Part shown: piece after piece, positions 6,938 to 15,400 of the stretch
Numbering within the stretch: position 1 is the first letter of the stretch
Layout of the letters: the number at the start of each line of letters is the position of its first letter
Source of the DNA: Clostridia bacterium
GTDB lineage: Bacteria; Bacillota_A; Clostridia; Oscillospirales; SIG627
Length of the DNA stretch: 16,385 bases
Assembly (NCBI GenBank): GCA_017508505.1
Contig: JAFVYT010000222.1
Span: 1-16,385 of the forward strand
Direction: 5' to 3'
Notes under the pieces: generated by a model
What the model saw: only the letters and a program-made list of their open reading frames with translations
What the model was told of the DNA's origin: nothing
The model's database searches: none
Translations under genes and position numbers: made by a program

Positions 6938-6944
6938 GAATACT

Positions 6945-7499
6945 ATGAAGCTTGAAATCCGTGATTTTGAAGAAAAAATGAAGAAGTGCCTTGCGGCCAC
7001 CGAGAGAGAATTTTCCTCCGTTCGTGCAGGGCGTGCCAACGCCTCCATTCTGGATCGTGTGACCGTGGATTACTACGGCTCTCCCACTCCCATCAATCAG
7101 CTTGCACAGATCGCTACCCCCGAGGCAAGAATGCTCGTGATCACTCCTTGGGATGCATCCAGCGTAAAGGATATTGAAAAGGCGATCCTTGCCTCCGATA
7201 TCGGCATCACCCCTCAAAACGACGGAAAGACCATCCGTCTTGCCTTCCCTCAGCCTACCGAGGAGAGAAGAAAGGAATTGACCAAGCAGGTTTCCCGTCT
7301 TGCAGAGGACGGAAAGGTTGCTGTTCGTAACGTTAGACGCGACGCGATGGATAAGATCAAGGCCATGAAAAAGAACGGCGAAATGACTGAGGATGAGCAG
7401 AAGATCTCTGAGAAGGAGGTTCAGGAGCTCGCCGATAAGTACGTCAAGAGCCTGGATGCAATGGCTGCCGATAAATCGAAGGAGATTATGAGCGTCTGA
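6945..7499 (+). CDS. frr: Ribosome recycling factor
   Basis: Releases the ribosomal subunits from mRNA after termination, acting together with EF-G. The 184-residue product matches the family length of about 185. Seen: FEEKMKKCLAATEREFSSVR at the start of helix 1; AGRANASILDRVTVDYYGSPTP, the most conserved stretch, leading into domain II; ITPWDASSVKDIEKAI; SDIGITPQNDGKTIRLAFPQ; PTEERRKELTKQV starting the two long C-terminal helices; and a closing ADKYVKSLDAMAADKSKEI. The start is set by the ribosome binding site at 6931-6937. Its stop codon overlaps the uppS start by one base, so the two are probably translationally coupled. Confidence 0.97.
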   Translation: MKLEIRDFEEKMKKCLAATEREFSSVRAGRANASILDRVTVDYYGSPTPINQLAQIATPEARMLVITPWDASSVKDIEKAILASDIGITPQNDGKTIRLAFPQPTEERRKELTKQVSRLAEDGKVAVRNVRRDAMDKIKAMKKNGEMTEDEQKISEKEVQELADKYVKSLDAMAADKSKEIMSV

Positions 7500-8227
7500 T
7501 GGCACTCCTTTCCTCCGACCATTCAGGGTCAAGTATGAAAAAGCCTCGGCACGTTGGCATCATTATGGACGGTAACGGGCGCTGGGCTAAAAAGAGAGGC
7601 TTGCCGCGCCTTGCCGGACATCGGGAGGGCGCGGAGAATTTCAAGCGCATTGCGGAATACCTCGTGGATCTTGACATCGAGGTGGCCACCTTCTACGCAT
7701 TCTCTACGGAAAACTGGAAGCGTCCGCAGGACGAGGTTCAGAATATTATGGGCCTTTTGGTTCAGTATCTCAACGAGTGGATGGGGATGCAGAAGGAGAA
7801 GAATATGCGCTTCCGTTTCATTGGAGACCGCAGCGCCTTTTCTCCTGAGATTCAAAGGCTGATGGCTGAGGTGGAGGAGAAATCCTCCGTATACAAGAAT
7901 CAGCTCAACCTTGCGCTGAACTACGGCTCTCGGGACGAGCTTTGCCGCGCATTTTCTCTTCTTTCTGCGGAGGGCAAGCGCGAGATCACCCCTGAGGATA
8001 TTTCCCGTTGCCTCTATACGGCCGATCAGCCGGATGTGGATCTTGTGATCCGCACCGGCGGCGTGATGCGCCTCTCCAATTTTCTTTTGTTTCAGTCGGC
8101 TTATGCCGAGTTTTATTTCACCGACAAGCTTTGGCCTGACATAAAAAAGGAAGACGTAGATGAGGCCATCCGCTATTTTGCAGGCTGCGAGAGACGGTTT
8201 GGCGGTGTGATTGAAAGGAAAGAATAA
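7499..8227 (+). CDS. uppS: Isoprenyl (undecaprenyl) diphosphate synthase, cis-type
   Basis: Condenses farnesyl diphosphate with isopentenyl diphosphates to give the C55 lipid carrier of cell-wall synthesis, at the membrane-cytosol interface. 242 residues from this start. Seen: HVGIIMDGNGRWAKKRG with the catalytic Asp at 24; AGHREGAENFKRI with His at 41; FYAFSTENWKRP; NLALNYGSRDEL; IRTGGVMRLSNFLLFQSAYAEFYF at the C-terminal substrate-binding region (written here in parts: IRTGGVMRLS, then NFLLFQSAYAEFYF). The position after RTGG is normally Glu and here is Val189, from a GTG codon. The ATG at 7499 overlaps the frr stop; a second in-frame ATG at 7535 (MKKPRHVGIIMDG), with AGGG upstream, fits the conserved domain start equally well. 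Product is certain, start is not. Confidence 0.95.
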   Translation: MALLSSDHSGSSMKKPRHVGIIMDGNGRWAKKRGLPRLAGHREGAENFKRIAEYLVDLDIEVATFYAFSTENWKRPQDEVQNIMGLLVQYLNEWMGMQKEKNMRFRFIGDRSAFSPEIQRLMAEVEEKSSVYKNQLNLALNYGSRDELCRAFSLLSAEGKREITPEDISRCLYTADQPDVDLVIRTGGVMRLSNFLLFQSAYAEFYFTDKLWPDIKKEDVDEAIRYFAGCERRFGGVIERKE

Positions 8228-8230
8228 GCT

Positions 8231-9079
8231 ATGACGCGTTTTCTTACGGGATTTGTCTGCGGACTGATTATGATCCCCGTGTGCATTTTTTCTCATACGA
8301 TCATTTGGCCTCTCTTTTGGACCTTGGTTTCCGTCATTGCCGTTTTGGAAATGCTCCGTTGCCTCGGCTTCTCAAAGGAGAAGGCTTTTCTCGTGCCCTC
8401 TGTTCTCGTTGCTTTCCTTCCTTTTTTGCTTTGGCTTTTCACGGTGAGACTCGGCTCGATGGACCTTTTCCGCTGTCTCTTTCTGTTTTGCGGCTTGTAT
8501 TTCGTTACGGTCCAGCTCACCTCGATCTTTCTTGACAACCGCATTCCCACGGAACGGGTCTACGGCCTGATCGCACAGATTTTGTACGTTTCCGTTTCCT
8601 TTTCCGCCATCTGCCTGATCCGCTATCTGGACGATGGAAATGAGATCGGAAAATACGTCTATCTTCTGGTATTTTTCGGTGCTTGGATCTCCGACATTTT
8701 TGCCTATTTTACGGGAAGGGCCATCGGAAAGCATAAGCTTTGCCCTGCGATCTCTCCCAAAAAAACGGTGGAGGGTTCTATTGGGGGCGTGATTGCGAAT
8801 ATGATCTTTTTTGCAGGGTATGCTCTCGTTCTCCGTGCTTTTTTTCAAGTCAACGCCAGCATTTTGTTCTTTGCCATTTTGGGGGCACTCCTTTCTGTCG
8901 TAGGACAGTTTGGAGATCTTTTCGCTTCTGCCATTAAGCGCCACCATCAAATAAAGGATTACGGCAAGATCTTTCCCGGACACGGCGGTGTGATGGATCG
9001 CTTCGACTCCACTCTTGCTATCGGGCTTTCCTTCCTCCTGGTGATCGCTGCCTTTGGCTCCGGCTTTTTGATTGCTTGA
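8231..9079 (+). CDS. cdsA: Phosphatidate cytidylyltransferase (CDP-diacylglycerol synthase)
   Basis: Integral membrane enzyme that makes CDP-diacylglycerol from phosphatidic acid and CTP, the branch point of phospholipid synthesis. 282 residues, mostly hydrophobic, with about seven to eight likely membrane segments. The family signature is complete in the C-terminal part: GDLFASAIKRHHQIKDYGK at 228-246 followed by FPGHGGVMDRFDS at 248-260, with the Lys-Asp and Asp-Arg-x-Asp residues of the metal and CTP site. An upstream SPKKTVEGSIGG stretch at 175-186 is also typical. It starts three bases after uppS, with AAAGGAA at 8214-8220 as ribosome binding site. Its stop is four bases before dxr. Confidence 0.96.
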   Translation: MTRFLTGFVCGLIMIPVCIFSHTIIWPLFWTLVSVIAVLEMLRCLGFSKEKAFLVPSVLVAFLPFLLWLFTVRLGSMDLFRCLFLFCGLYFVTVQLTSIFLDNRIPTERVYGLIAQILYVSVSFSAICLIRYLDDGNEIGKYVYLLVFFGAWISDIFAYFTGRAIGKHKLCPAISPKKTVEGSIGGVIANMIFFAGYALVLRAFFQVNASILFFAILGALLSVVGQFGDLFASAIKRHHQIKDYGKIFPGHGGVMDRFDSTLAIGLSFLLVIAAFGSGFLIA

Positions 9080-9083
9080 TAAA

Positions 9084-10256
9084 ATGAATAAAAACGTATG
9101 TATTTTGGGGTCTACGGGCTCCGTCGGCACGCAGGCCATTGAGGTCGTGCGGGAACGTGGTTTTCGTTTAACCGGCATTTGTGCCGATCGGAACGTTGGA
9201 ATGCTGGAGGATCAGATCCGCGAGTTTCATCCTCTCTATTGCGCCGTACGGGACGAAGATGCCGCACGGGAGCTTCGCATTGCGGTTGCGGATACGGATA
9301 CCAAGGTGCTTTCCGGCGAGGAGGGTATCCTTGAGATGTGCCGCGCTTGTCCCGCGGACGTGACGGAAAATTCCATCCTTGGCTCAAACGGAATCCTTCC
9401 CACCCTGGCACTTTTGGAGGAGGGCAAGCACGTTGCAATGGCCAATAAGGAGCCCATTGTTGCGGCAGGGGAGATCATCCTTTCCACCGCAAAAAGGAAC
9501 CGTTGCCGCATCCTTCCGGTGGACAGTGAGCATTCGGCGATCTTTCAGTGCCTTTCCGGCTCCTTCAACGACAGAAAATATCTTTCTCACCTCGTTCTGA
9601 CCGCTTCCGGCGGTCCTTTCTTTGGGAAGTCCCGCAAGGAGCTGGAGGGGGTTACTCCCGCTCGGGCACTGGCACATCCCGTATGGAATATGGGAAGGAA
9701 AATCTCCATCGATTCCGCCACTCTTTTGAACAAGGGTCTTGAACTGATCGAGGCGGTTCGCTTGTTTGACGTTCCGGCTTCGCAGGTCGAGATCACGGTG
9801 CACCGTCAGTCCATCGTCCATTCTATGGTCACCTTTGTTGACGGCTCCACCATCGCGCAGATGGGGCATCCCGATATGCGGCATTGTATTCAGTTTGCTT
9901 TGACCTATCCGGATCGCACCGAGGGGCTCTGCACTTCCCTTGATTTTTCCAAGCCCTTGACCTTGACCTTTGAGGCAGCGGACGAGGAGACCTTCTCGCT
10001 TCTTCGCTGCTCCCGTACTGCCGCAAGCCTCGGGGGGACCTACACCACCGTCTTGAATGCGGCCAATGAGTCTGCCGTCGCTCTCTTCCTTCGGGAAAAG
10101 ATCTCCTTTCTTGATATTTTCCGCATTGTGGAGGAGGAGGTTGCTCTTCATACGGCACTTATTGAGCCCGGCGTGGAGGAGATTCTGGATTTGGATCGGA
10201 CGGTGAAAAGAAGAGTTCTTGAGCGATTTGGGAATGGAATTGAAAAATCGATTTAA
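9084..10256 (+). CDS. dxr: 1-deoxy-D-xylulose 5-phosphate reductoisomerase
   Basis: Cytoplasmic NADPH- and divalent-metal-dependent enzyme that converts DXP to 2-C-methyl-D-erythritol 4-phosphate, the committed step of the MEP isoprenoid pathway. 390 residues, normal length. Seen: the NADPH-binding GSTGSVGTQAIEVV at 9-22; GSNGILPTLALLEEGKHVAM then ANKEP at 120-124 (family usually ANKES or ANKET); metal ligands in VDSEH (D147, E149) and E220 in NKGLELIEA; LTASGGPFF; HPVWNMGRKISIDSATLLNKG; and HRQSIVHSMV. The ATG at 9084 has no recognisable Shine-Dalgarno and lies four bases after the cdsA stop, so translation may rely on coupling; a TTG at 9072 is a less likely start. It is in one operon with ispG of the same pathway. 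Confidence 0.96.
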   Translation: MNKNVCILGSTGSVGTQAIEVVRERGFRLTGICADRNVGMLEDQIREFHPLYCAVRDEDAARELRIAVADTDTKVLSGEEGILEMCRACPADVTENSILGSNGILPTLALLEEGKHVAMANKEPIVAAGEIILSTAKRNRCRILPVDSEHSAIFQCLSGSFNDRKYLSHLVLTASGGPFFGKSRKELEGVTPARALAHPVWNMGRKISIDSATLLNKGLELIEAVRLFDVPASQVEITVHRQSIVHSMVTFVDGSTIAQMGHPDMRHCIQFALTYPDRTEGLCTSLDFSKPLTLTFEAADEETFSLLRCSRTAASLGGTYTTVLNAANESAVALFLREKISFLDIFRIVEEEVALHTALIEPGVEEILDLDRTVKRRVLERFGNGIEKSI

Positions 10257-10280
10257 AATAAGATCAAATGCATTTTGTTG

Positions 10281-10287
10281 AAAGGAA
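10281..10287 (+). promoter_or_regulatory. Ribosome binding site deciding the rseP start
   Basis: AAAGGAA, with AGGA ending seven bases before the ATG at 10294. This favours 10294 over the TTG three bases upstream. Confidence 0.7.
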
Positions 10288-10293
10288 TTATTG

Positions 10294-11328
10294 ATGCAAA
10301 CGATCCTTGGTATTCTCGTGGCCTTTTTGGTTTTTGGTGTCATGATCTTCCTCCATGAATTGGGGCATTACCTTGCCGCACGTGCCTGTAAGGTCAAGGT
10401 TTTGGAGTTTGCGGTGGGAATGGGACCCAAGATCTTCTCCCGCACCTCAAAGAAAACGGACATCGTGTATTCCCTTCGCGCTCTTCCCATTGGCGGCTTT
10501 ACTGCGATGCAAGGGGAGGAAGGGGAGGATGACGACCCCCACGCCTTGGTCAATCGCCCTCGCTGGCAGAAATTGATCGTTCTTTTTGCAGGCTCTGTTA
10601 TGAATATCCTTTCGGGAATGATCGCTATGTTCATTCTCCTTGCCATGACCCGTCAGGTCGGCTCCTGCGTCATCGGAGACTTTGAGCGCGGCATCGAGCC
10701 CGTTTCTGACGCCTGGCTTCAGGAGGAGGATGAGATTTTAAAGATTGACGGCAGCCGTATCATCGACTATACGGACATCGGAAACACCATTGCTTTGAAG
10801 GGCACGGAGCCCGTTGACATCCTGGTCCTCCGAGACGGTCAAGAGGTTCTTCTCGAGGACGTGGTGTTCCCCACGGAGACCGTCGAGGGAGTTACGATGG
10901 GGATGGTCGACTTTCGTGTTAAGGGAGTTCGACCCACCCTTGGGGTTTTGCTCAAGCAAACCGTGACCCAGTCCGTTTCTACGGTGAAAATGATCTATAA
11001 CAGTCTCGTGGATTTGATTACGGGCAAATACGGGATGGAGGCGGTCTCGGGTCCCGTCGGTACGGTATCTGTCATTTCCACTGCGACCTCCCAGGGCTTC
11101 GTATCCATCCTAAGCTTGTTTTCCTTTATCAGCTTAAACCTCGGTGTGATGAATCTGTTACCTCTGCCTGCGTTGGACGGTGGACGAATTCTCTTTACCT
11201 TGGTGGAGTGCGTGATGAGAAGAAAGCTCAATCCCAAGGTGGAGGGCTACGTTCACCTTGCCGGCATGGTCGTGCTTCTGGCCTTTATGGCCTTTGTAAC
11301 CGTACTTGACGTGAAGAAATTGTTTTAA
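10294..11328 (+). CDS. rseP: RIP metalloprotease, site-2 protease family
   Basis: Membrane zinc protease that cleaves substrates within the membrane, such as anti-sigma factors, remnant signal peptides or pheromone precursors; the Bacillus member is RasP. 344 residues. Seen: an N-terminal membrane segment carrying the zinc motif HELGH at 21-25; a loop with LRALPIGGFTAMQGEEGEDD; a second membrane segment with G100 and N104 (GSVMN); one PDZ-like domain at about 120-200 (EILKIDGSRI, DILVLRDGQEVLLEDV); a third motif NLLPLPALDGGRI at 287-299 whose Asp295 is the third zinc ligand; and a last membrane segment at about 321-339. Here between dxr and ispG, its common Firmicutes position. The substrate cannot be told from sequence. 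The 37-base gap before it holds only its ribosome binding site. Confidence 0.95.
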   Translation: MQTILGILVAFLVFGVMIFLHELGHYLAARACKVKVLEFAVGMGPKIFSRTSKKTDIVYSLRALPIGGFTAMQGEEGEDDDPHALVNRPRWQKLIVLFAGSVMNILSGMIAMFILLAMTRQVGSCVIGDFERGIEPVSDAWLQEEDEILKIDGSRIIDYTDIGNTIALKGTEPVDILVLRDGQEVLLEDVVFPTETVEGVTMGMVDFRVKGVRPTLGVLLKQTVTQSVSTVKMIYNSLVDLITGKYGMEAVSGPVGTVSVISTATSQGFVSILSLFSFISLNLGVMNLLPLPALDGGRILFTLVECVMRRKLNPKVEGYVHLAGMVVLLAFMAFVTVLDVKKLF

Positions 11329-11349
11329 TGAAAAAAGGAGCGTATTGCG

Positions 11350-12441
11350 ATGCGGAAAATGACGAAACGAATCGGCATCGGCTCGACGGCCATCGGCGGC
11401 GGTCTGCCCATTTTGGTTCAGTCTATGACCAATGCCCCCACGGGGGATTTTGAGGCAACGCTCTCTCAGATTCTGAATTTGGAGCGGGCGGGGTGTGACC
11501 TCGTCCGCTTTACCGTTCCCGATATGGACGCGGTTCGCAATATTGCCCGTCTCAAGGAGAACACCCACGTTCCTCTGATCGCTGACATCCATTTTGATTA
11601 CCGTTTGGCCCTTGAGGCCTGCGCCGCGGGGATTGATAAGATCCGCATCAATCCGGGCAACATTGGAGAAAAGGAAAACGTCCGCGCCGTTGCCCGTGCC
11701 TGCCGTGAGCGGGGGATTCCCATTCGCGTTGGGGTCAATTCCGGCTCGGTGGAGCGTGAGCTTCTTGTAAAATACGGCGGGCCGACTCCCGAGGCACTTT
11801 GCGAAAGCGCCTTGGATAAGGTTCGTCTTTTGGAGTCGTACGATTTCGATCAGATTGTCGTCTCGGTAAAATCCAGCAACGTTCCCGGAATGATCCGTAC
11901 CAACCGCCTTCTTTCGGAAACGTGTGACTATCCCTTGCATCTCGGGGTAACGGAGGCAGGCACGTTGATGAACGGTATCGTGAAATCCGCCGTCGGCATC
12001 GGTGCGCTTCTCACTGACGGTATCGGGGATACCCTTCGGGTATCCTTGACCACAGGGGATCTTTCTCAGGAGGTGCTCGCCGCCCGCCGCATCCTTTCTG
12101 CCTGCGGCCTTGTGGATGGGGGTATCGACGTGGTGTCCTGTCCCACTTGCGGCAGAACCAAGATTGATCTTGTGGGCATCGCAGATGAATTGGAGCGCCG
12201 CATTGCCGTGCTGAAGCTTTCGCCCCGTCGGCGGATCAAGGTTGCCGTGATGGGGTGCGTGGTCAATGGCCCCGGAGAGGCAAGAGATGCCGACGTGGGC
12301 ATCGCGGGTGGTCGCAGTGAGGCGATTCTGTTCCGAAAGGGGTCTGTCGTGTCGAAAATTCCCGAGGATCGGGTAATCGACGTGCTCATTGACGAAATTA
12401 AACGATTGGTTGAGGATTCCTCTGATGAAAGATGTGAATAA
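11350..12441 (+). CDS. ispG: 4-hydroxy-3-methylbut-2-enyl diphosphate synthase (4Fe-4S)
   Basis: Iron-sulfur enzyme of the MEP pathway that reduces the cyclic diphosphate MEcPP to HMBPP, the penultimate step to IPP and DMAPP. 363 residues. Seen: IGGGLPILVQSMTN at 15-28; a TIM-barrel core with VPLIADIHFDYRLAL, KIRINPGNIG and IRVGVNSGS; and the cluster-binding C-terminal domain with CPTCGRT (C264, C267) and MGCVVNGPGEA (C303, with E310 as the likely fourth ligand). All ligands are present, so the protein should be active. The ATG is preceded by AAAAGGAG ending nine bases before it. The gene ends 17 bases inside polC, out of frame with it. Confidence 0.97.
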   Translation: MRKMTKRIGIGSTAIGGGLPILVQSMTNAPTGDFEATLSQILNLERAGCDLVRFTVPDMDAVRNIARLKENTHVPLIADIHFDYRLALEACAAGIDKIRINPGNIGEKENVRAVARACRERGIPIRVGVNSGSVERELLVKYGGPTPEALCESALDKVRLLESYDFDQIVVSVKSSNVPGMIRTNRLLSETCDYPLHLGVTEAGTLMNGIVKSAVGIGALLTDGIGDTLRVSLTTGDLSQEVLAARRILSACGLVDGGIDVVSCPTCGRTKIDLVGIADELERRIAVLKLSPRRRIKVAVMGCVVNGPGEARDADVGIAGGRSEAILFRKGSVVSKIPEDRVIDVLIDEIKRLVEDSSDERCE

Positions 12442-15400
12442 AAAGCCGTTTGCCGCGCTTTTTAATAAATATACTCCCGACGATGGGGCAAGAGAGCTTC
12501 TGGATCTTCTGGATGATTATACATACAGACTCAATAAAGAGACCCGTGAGATCCGCATTGATTTTTACTTTCCCCGCCTCGTATCGAAGGCTCGCATCTA
12601 TGCCTTGGAAAAGGGCTTGACCGAGGCCTATCAGCTGAAGAGCTGTTTTATTTTCCCGAAATACCCTTCGGAATGCTTCGACGCCTCCTATAAGGAGGAG
12701 CTTCTTCTGGAGCTTTCCCGCAATACCCTGATGGCCAAGGGCTTCTTTGACGACAGTGTGATGACAGTGGAGGAGGGAAGGGTTCGCTTTGAAATGAAGC
12801 CGGGCTATTCCGACCTTCCTCAGCTTGCGGAATGCGAGCGTCTTCTTTCCGAGATTATCTTTTCCGAGTTTGGTCTTCGCTTTGAGGTGACCCTTCACTC
12901 TGAGGCCTTTGACATCGAAGAATACAATAAGCACGCGAAATTTACGATGCTGTTCGAGGATGTGGTAAAGCCCGCCTCCTCACAGCCTGCAAAAAGCGGC
13001 TCCTCCTTTGGCGGCGGAGGCGGCTTTGTCCCCTCTGCTCCGGGCTTTGAGGCCAGAACCGAGGCCTCTGTGGTTCCAACCGGCCTTTCCGACAACACCG
13101 AGTTTCGCGTGGATCGGGAGGAAAAGAGGGTCTATGCAGGGCATCTCGTGTTTGATCTTTCCTCTCCCGAGACACTTCTCGGAAGAGCCTTTAAGGATGA
13201 CGACTGGGAAACCTTCGTTCCCCTTCGTGATCTCGCCTCAGGGCCGAGACCCGTCACCTTCTGCGGTACGGTCATTTCCGAGGAGGATAAGGAGATGCGC
13301 GGTACCGACGGCTTTCGGGTCAAGGTATACGTGACGGACCGTGCGTCCTCTGCAACGCTGAAGTTCTCAGGTGCTGTAGATAAGGTGAAGCCTCTGATGA
13401 AGGCATCTCCCGGAACACCCCTTCTCGTAGTGGGAAATCTTCAGTTCGACAAGTTTGAAAACGAATTGGTCGTCCGTCCCAGAAGCGTCTCGCAGATCGG
13501 CATCGTCCCCATTTCCGACGACGCTGAGGAAAAGCGAATCGAGCTTCACCTGCACACCAAAATGAGTACGATGGATTCCACCATCGAAACTGGGGACATC
13601 GTCAAGCTTGCCCATTCTTGGGGGCACCGCGCCGTTGCCATCACCGACCACGGAAATCTGCAGGGCTTTCCCGATGCGATGCTGATGTCCGAAAAGCTTG
13701 GAATGAAGGTCATCTACGGAATGGAGGGCTATTTTGTCGATGATACGGCCAGAGCGCTCTTCGGCGAGGCCCACGGCGACTTTGAAAATACGGAATTTGT
13801 GATCTTTGATATCGAGACCACGGGTCTTTCCGCTCTCTCCTGCCAGATTACGGAGATCGGTGCCGTGCTCTATCGCAACGGTGAGGTTCTGGATCATTTT
13901 TCCACCTTTGCCGACCCGGGCGTACCGATTCCCGAGAACATCGTAAAGCTTACGGGCATTACCGATGAAATGGTCAAGGGCGCTCCGACCCCCTTGGAGG
14001 CGGTAAAGCAGTTTCTTGCCTTTGCAGGGGACCGAACTCTGATTGCCCACAACGCAAATTTTGATATTGGCTTTATCAAGAAGGTTGCCGAGGACAACGG
14101 ACTTCCATTGAAAAACGCATATCTGGATACGCTTGCTCTTTCACGGTTTTTGAACACGGATCTGAAGAATCATAAGCTCGATACCCTCCAACGCTATTTC
14201 GGGATCGAGGAATTCAACCATCACAGAGCCTTTGAGGATGCCGAGACCCTCGGTAAGATCTTCGATGCGATGATCCGCAAGATGCAGCAGGAGGGCATTG
14301 TGGATCTGGACGGTATGAACAATGCTATGAGTGCCTCCTGTGATCCGAAAAAGCTCAAATCCTACCACATTATTCTTCTGGTAAAGAATCAGGTTGGCTT
14401 AAAGAATCTCTATAAGCTGGTTTCTCGTTCTTATCTGGATTATTATTCCCGCAACCCCCGCATTCCCAAAACCCTGCTTCAGGAGCACAGAGAGGGCCTT
14501 CTCGTGGGCTCTGCCTGCTCCGAGGGAGAATTGTATTCTGCCATTCTCGAGGGTAAAAGCTACGGGGAGCTTCTCAAGATTGCCGATTTCTACGACTATA
14601 TGGAGATCCAGCCACTGGGGAACAACGATTACCTTGTGCGCAAGGAAAAGGTCAACGGTGTCGAGCAGCTTCAGAGCATCAACAAACGCATCATTGAGCT
14701 TGGCAAAAAGCAGGGGAAGATGACCGTCGCCACGGGTGACGTGCACTTTATGCGTCCCGAGGATGAGGTCTTCCGCCAGATCCTTTTGGCGGGTATGAAG
14801 TTTCCCGACGCCACCTCGCACACTCCTCTCTATATGCGAACCACCGAAGAGATGCTCTCTGAATTCTCCTACCTTCCTCCGGAGCTTGCCAAGGAGGTTG
14901 TTATCAGCAACCCCAATAAGATCTGTGATATGGTGGAGGAGGTTCGCCCCATCCCCAAGGGCTCCTATCCTCCCGCTTTGGAGGGGGCTGTGGAGGAGCT
15001 GAACCGTGCCTGCTATGAGAAGGCACACAGAATGTACGGGGATCCCTTACCGCAATTGGTGGAGGATCGCTTGGGCAGGGAGCTTGGCTCCATTGAAAAG
15101 CACGGCTTCTCTGTTCTTTACGTCATTGCGAAGCGTCTGGTTCAAAACAGCGAGGAAAAGGGGTATCTGGTTGGCTCCCGTGGCTCTGTCGGCTCGTCCT
15201 TTGTTGCTACGATGGCCAGCATTTCCGAGGTGAACCCTCTGGTTCCTCACTATCTTTGTCCCAATGAGACTTGTAAGCATTCCGAATTTATCGAGGATGG
15301 CTCCGTTGGCTCCGGCTTTGACCTTCCTCCCAAGGATTGTCCTCTGTGCGGTACGAGAATGATCTCTGACGGGCACGATATCCCCTTTGAGACCTTCCTT

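Noticed and set aside
6936..6938. ATG as frr start
   Set aside because: It overlaps the ribosome binding site; the ATG at 6945 has correct spacing and the usual family start.
6162..7532. Open frame of 456 codons on the minus strand covering pyrH and frr
   Set aside because: It spans two certain genes and their gap, shows no motif, and is a mirror of their codon bias.
10246..10255. Palindrome AAATCGATTT at the end of dxr as a terminator or operator
   Set aside because: Short, without a GC stem or a T run, and within coding sequence; the operon most likely reads through.
9384..10343. Minus-strand open frame of 319 codons over dxr
   Set aside because: Antisense to a complete, motif-rich dxr, with no family features of its own.
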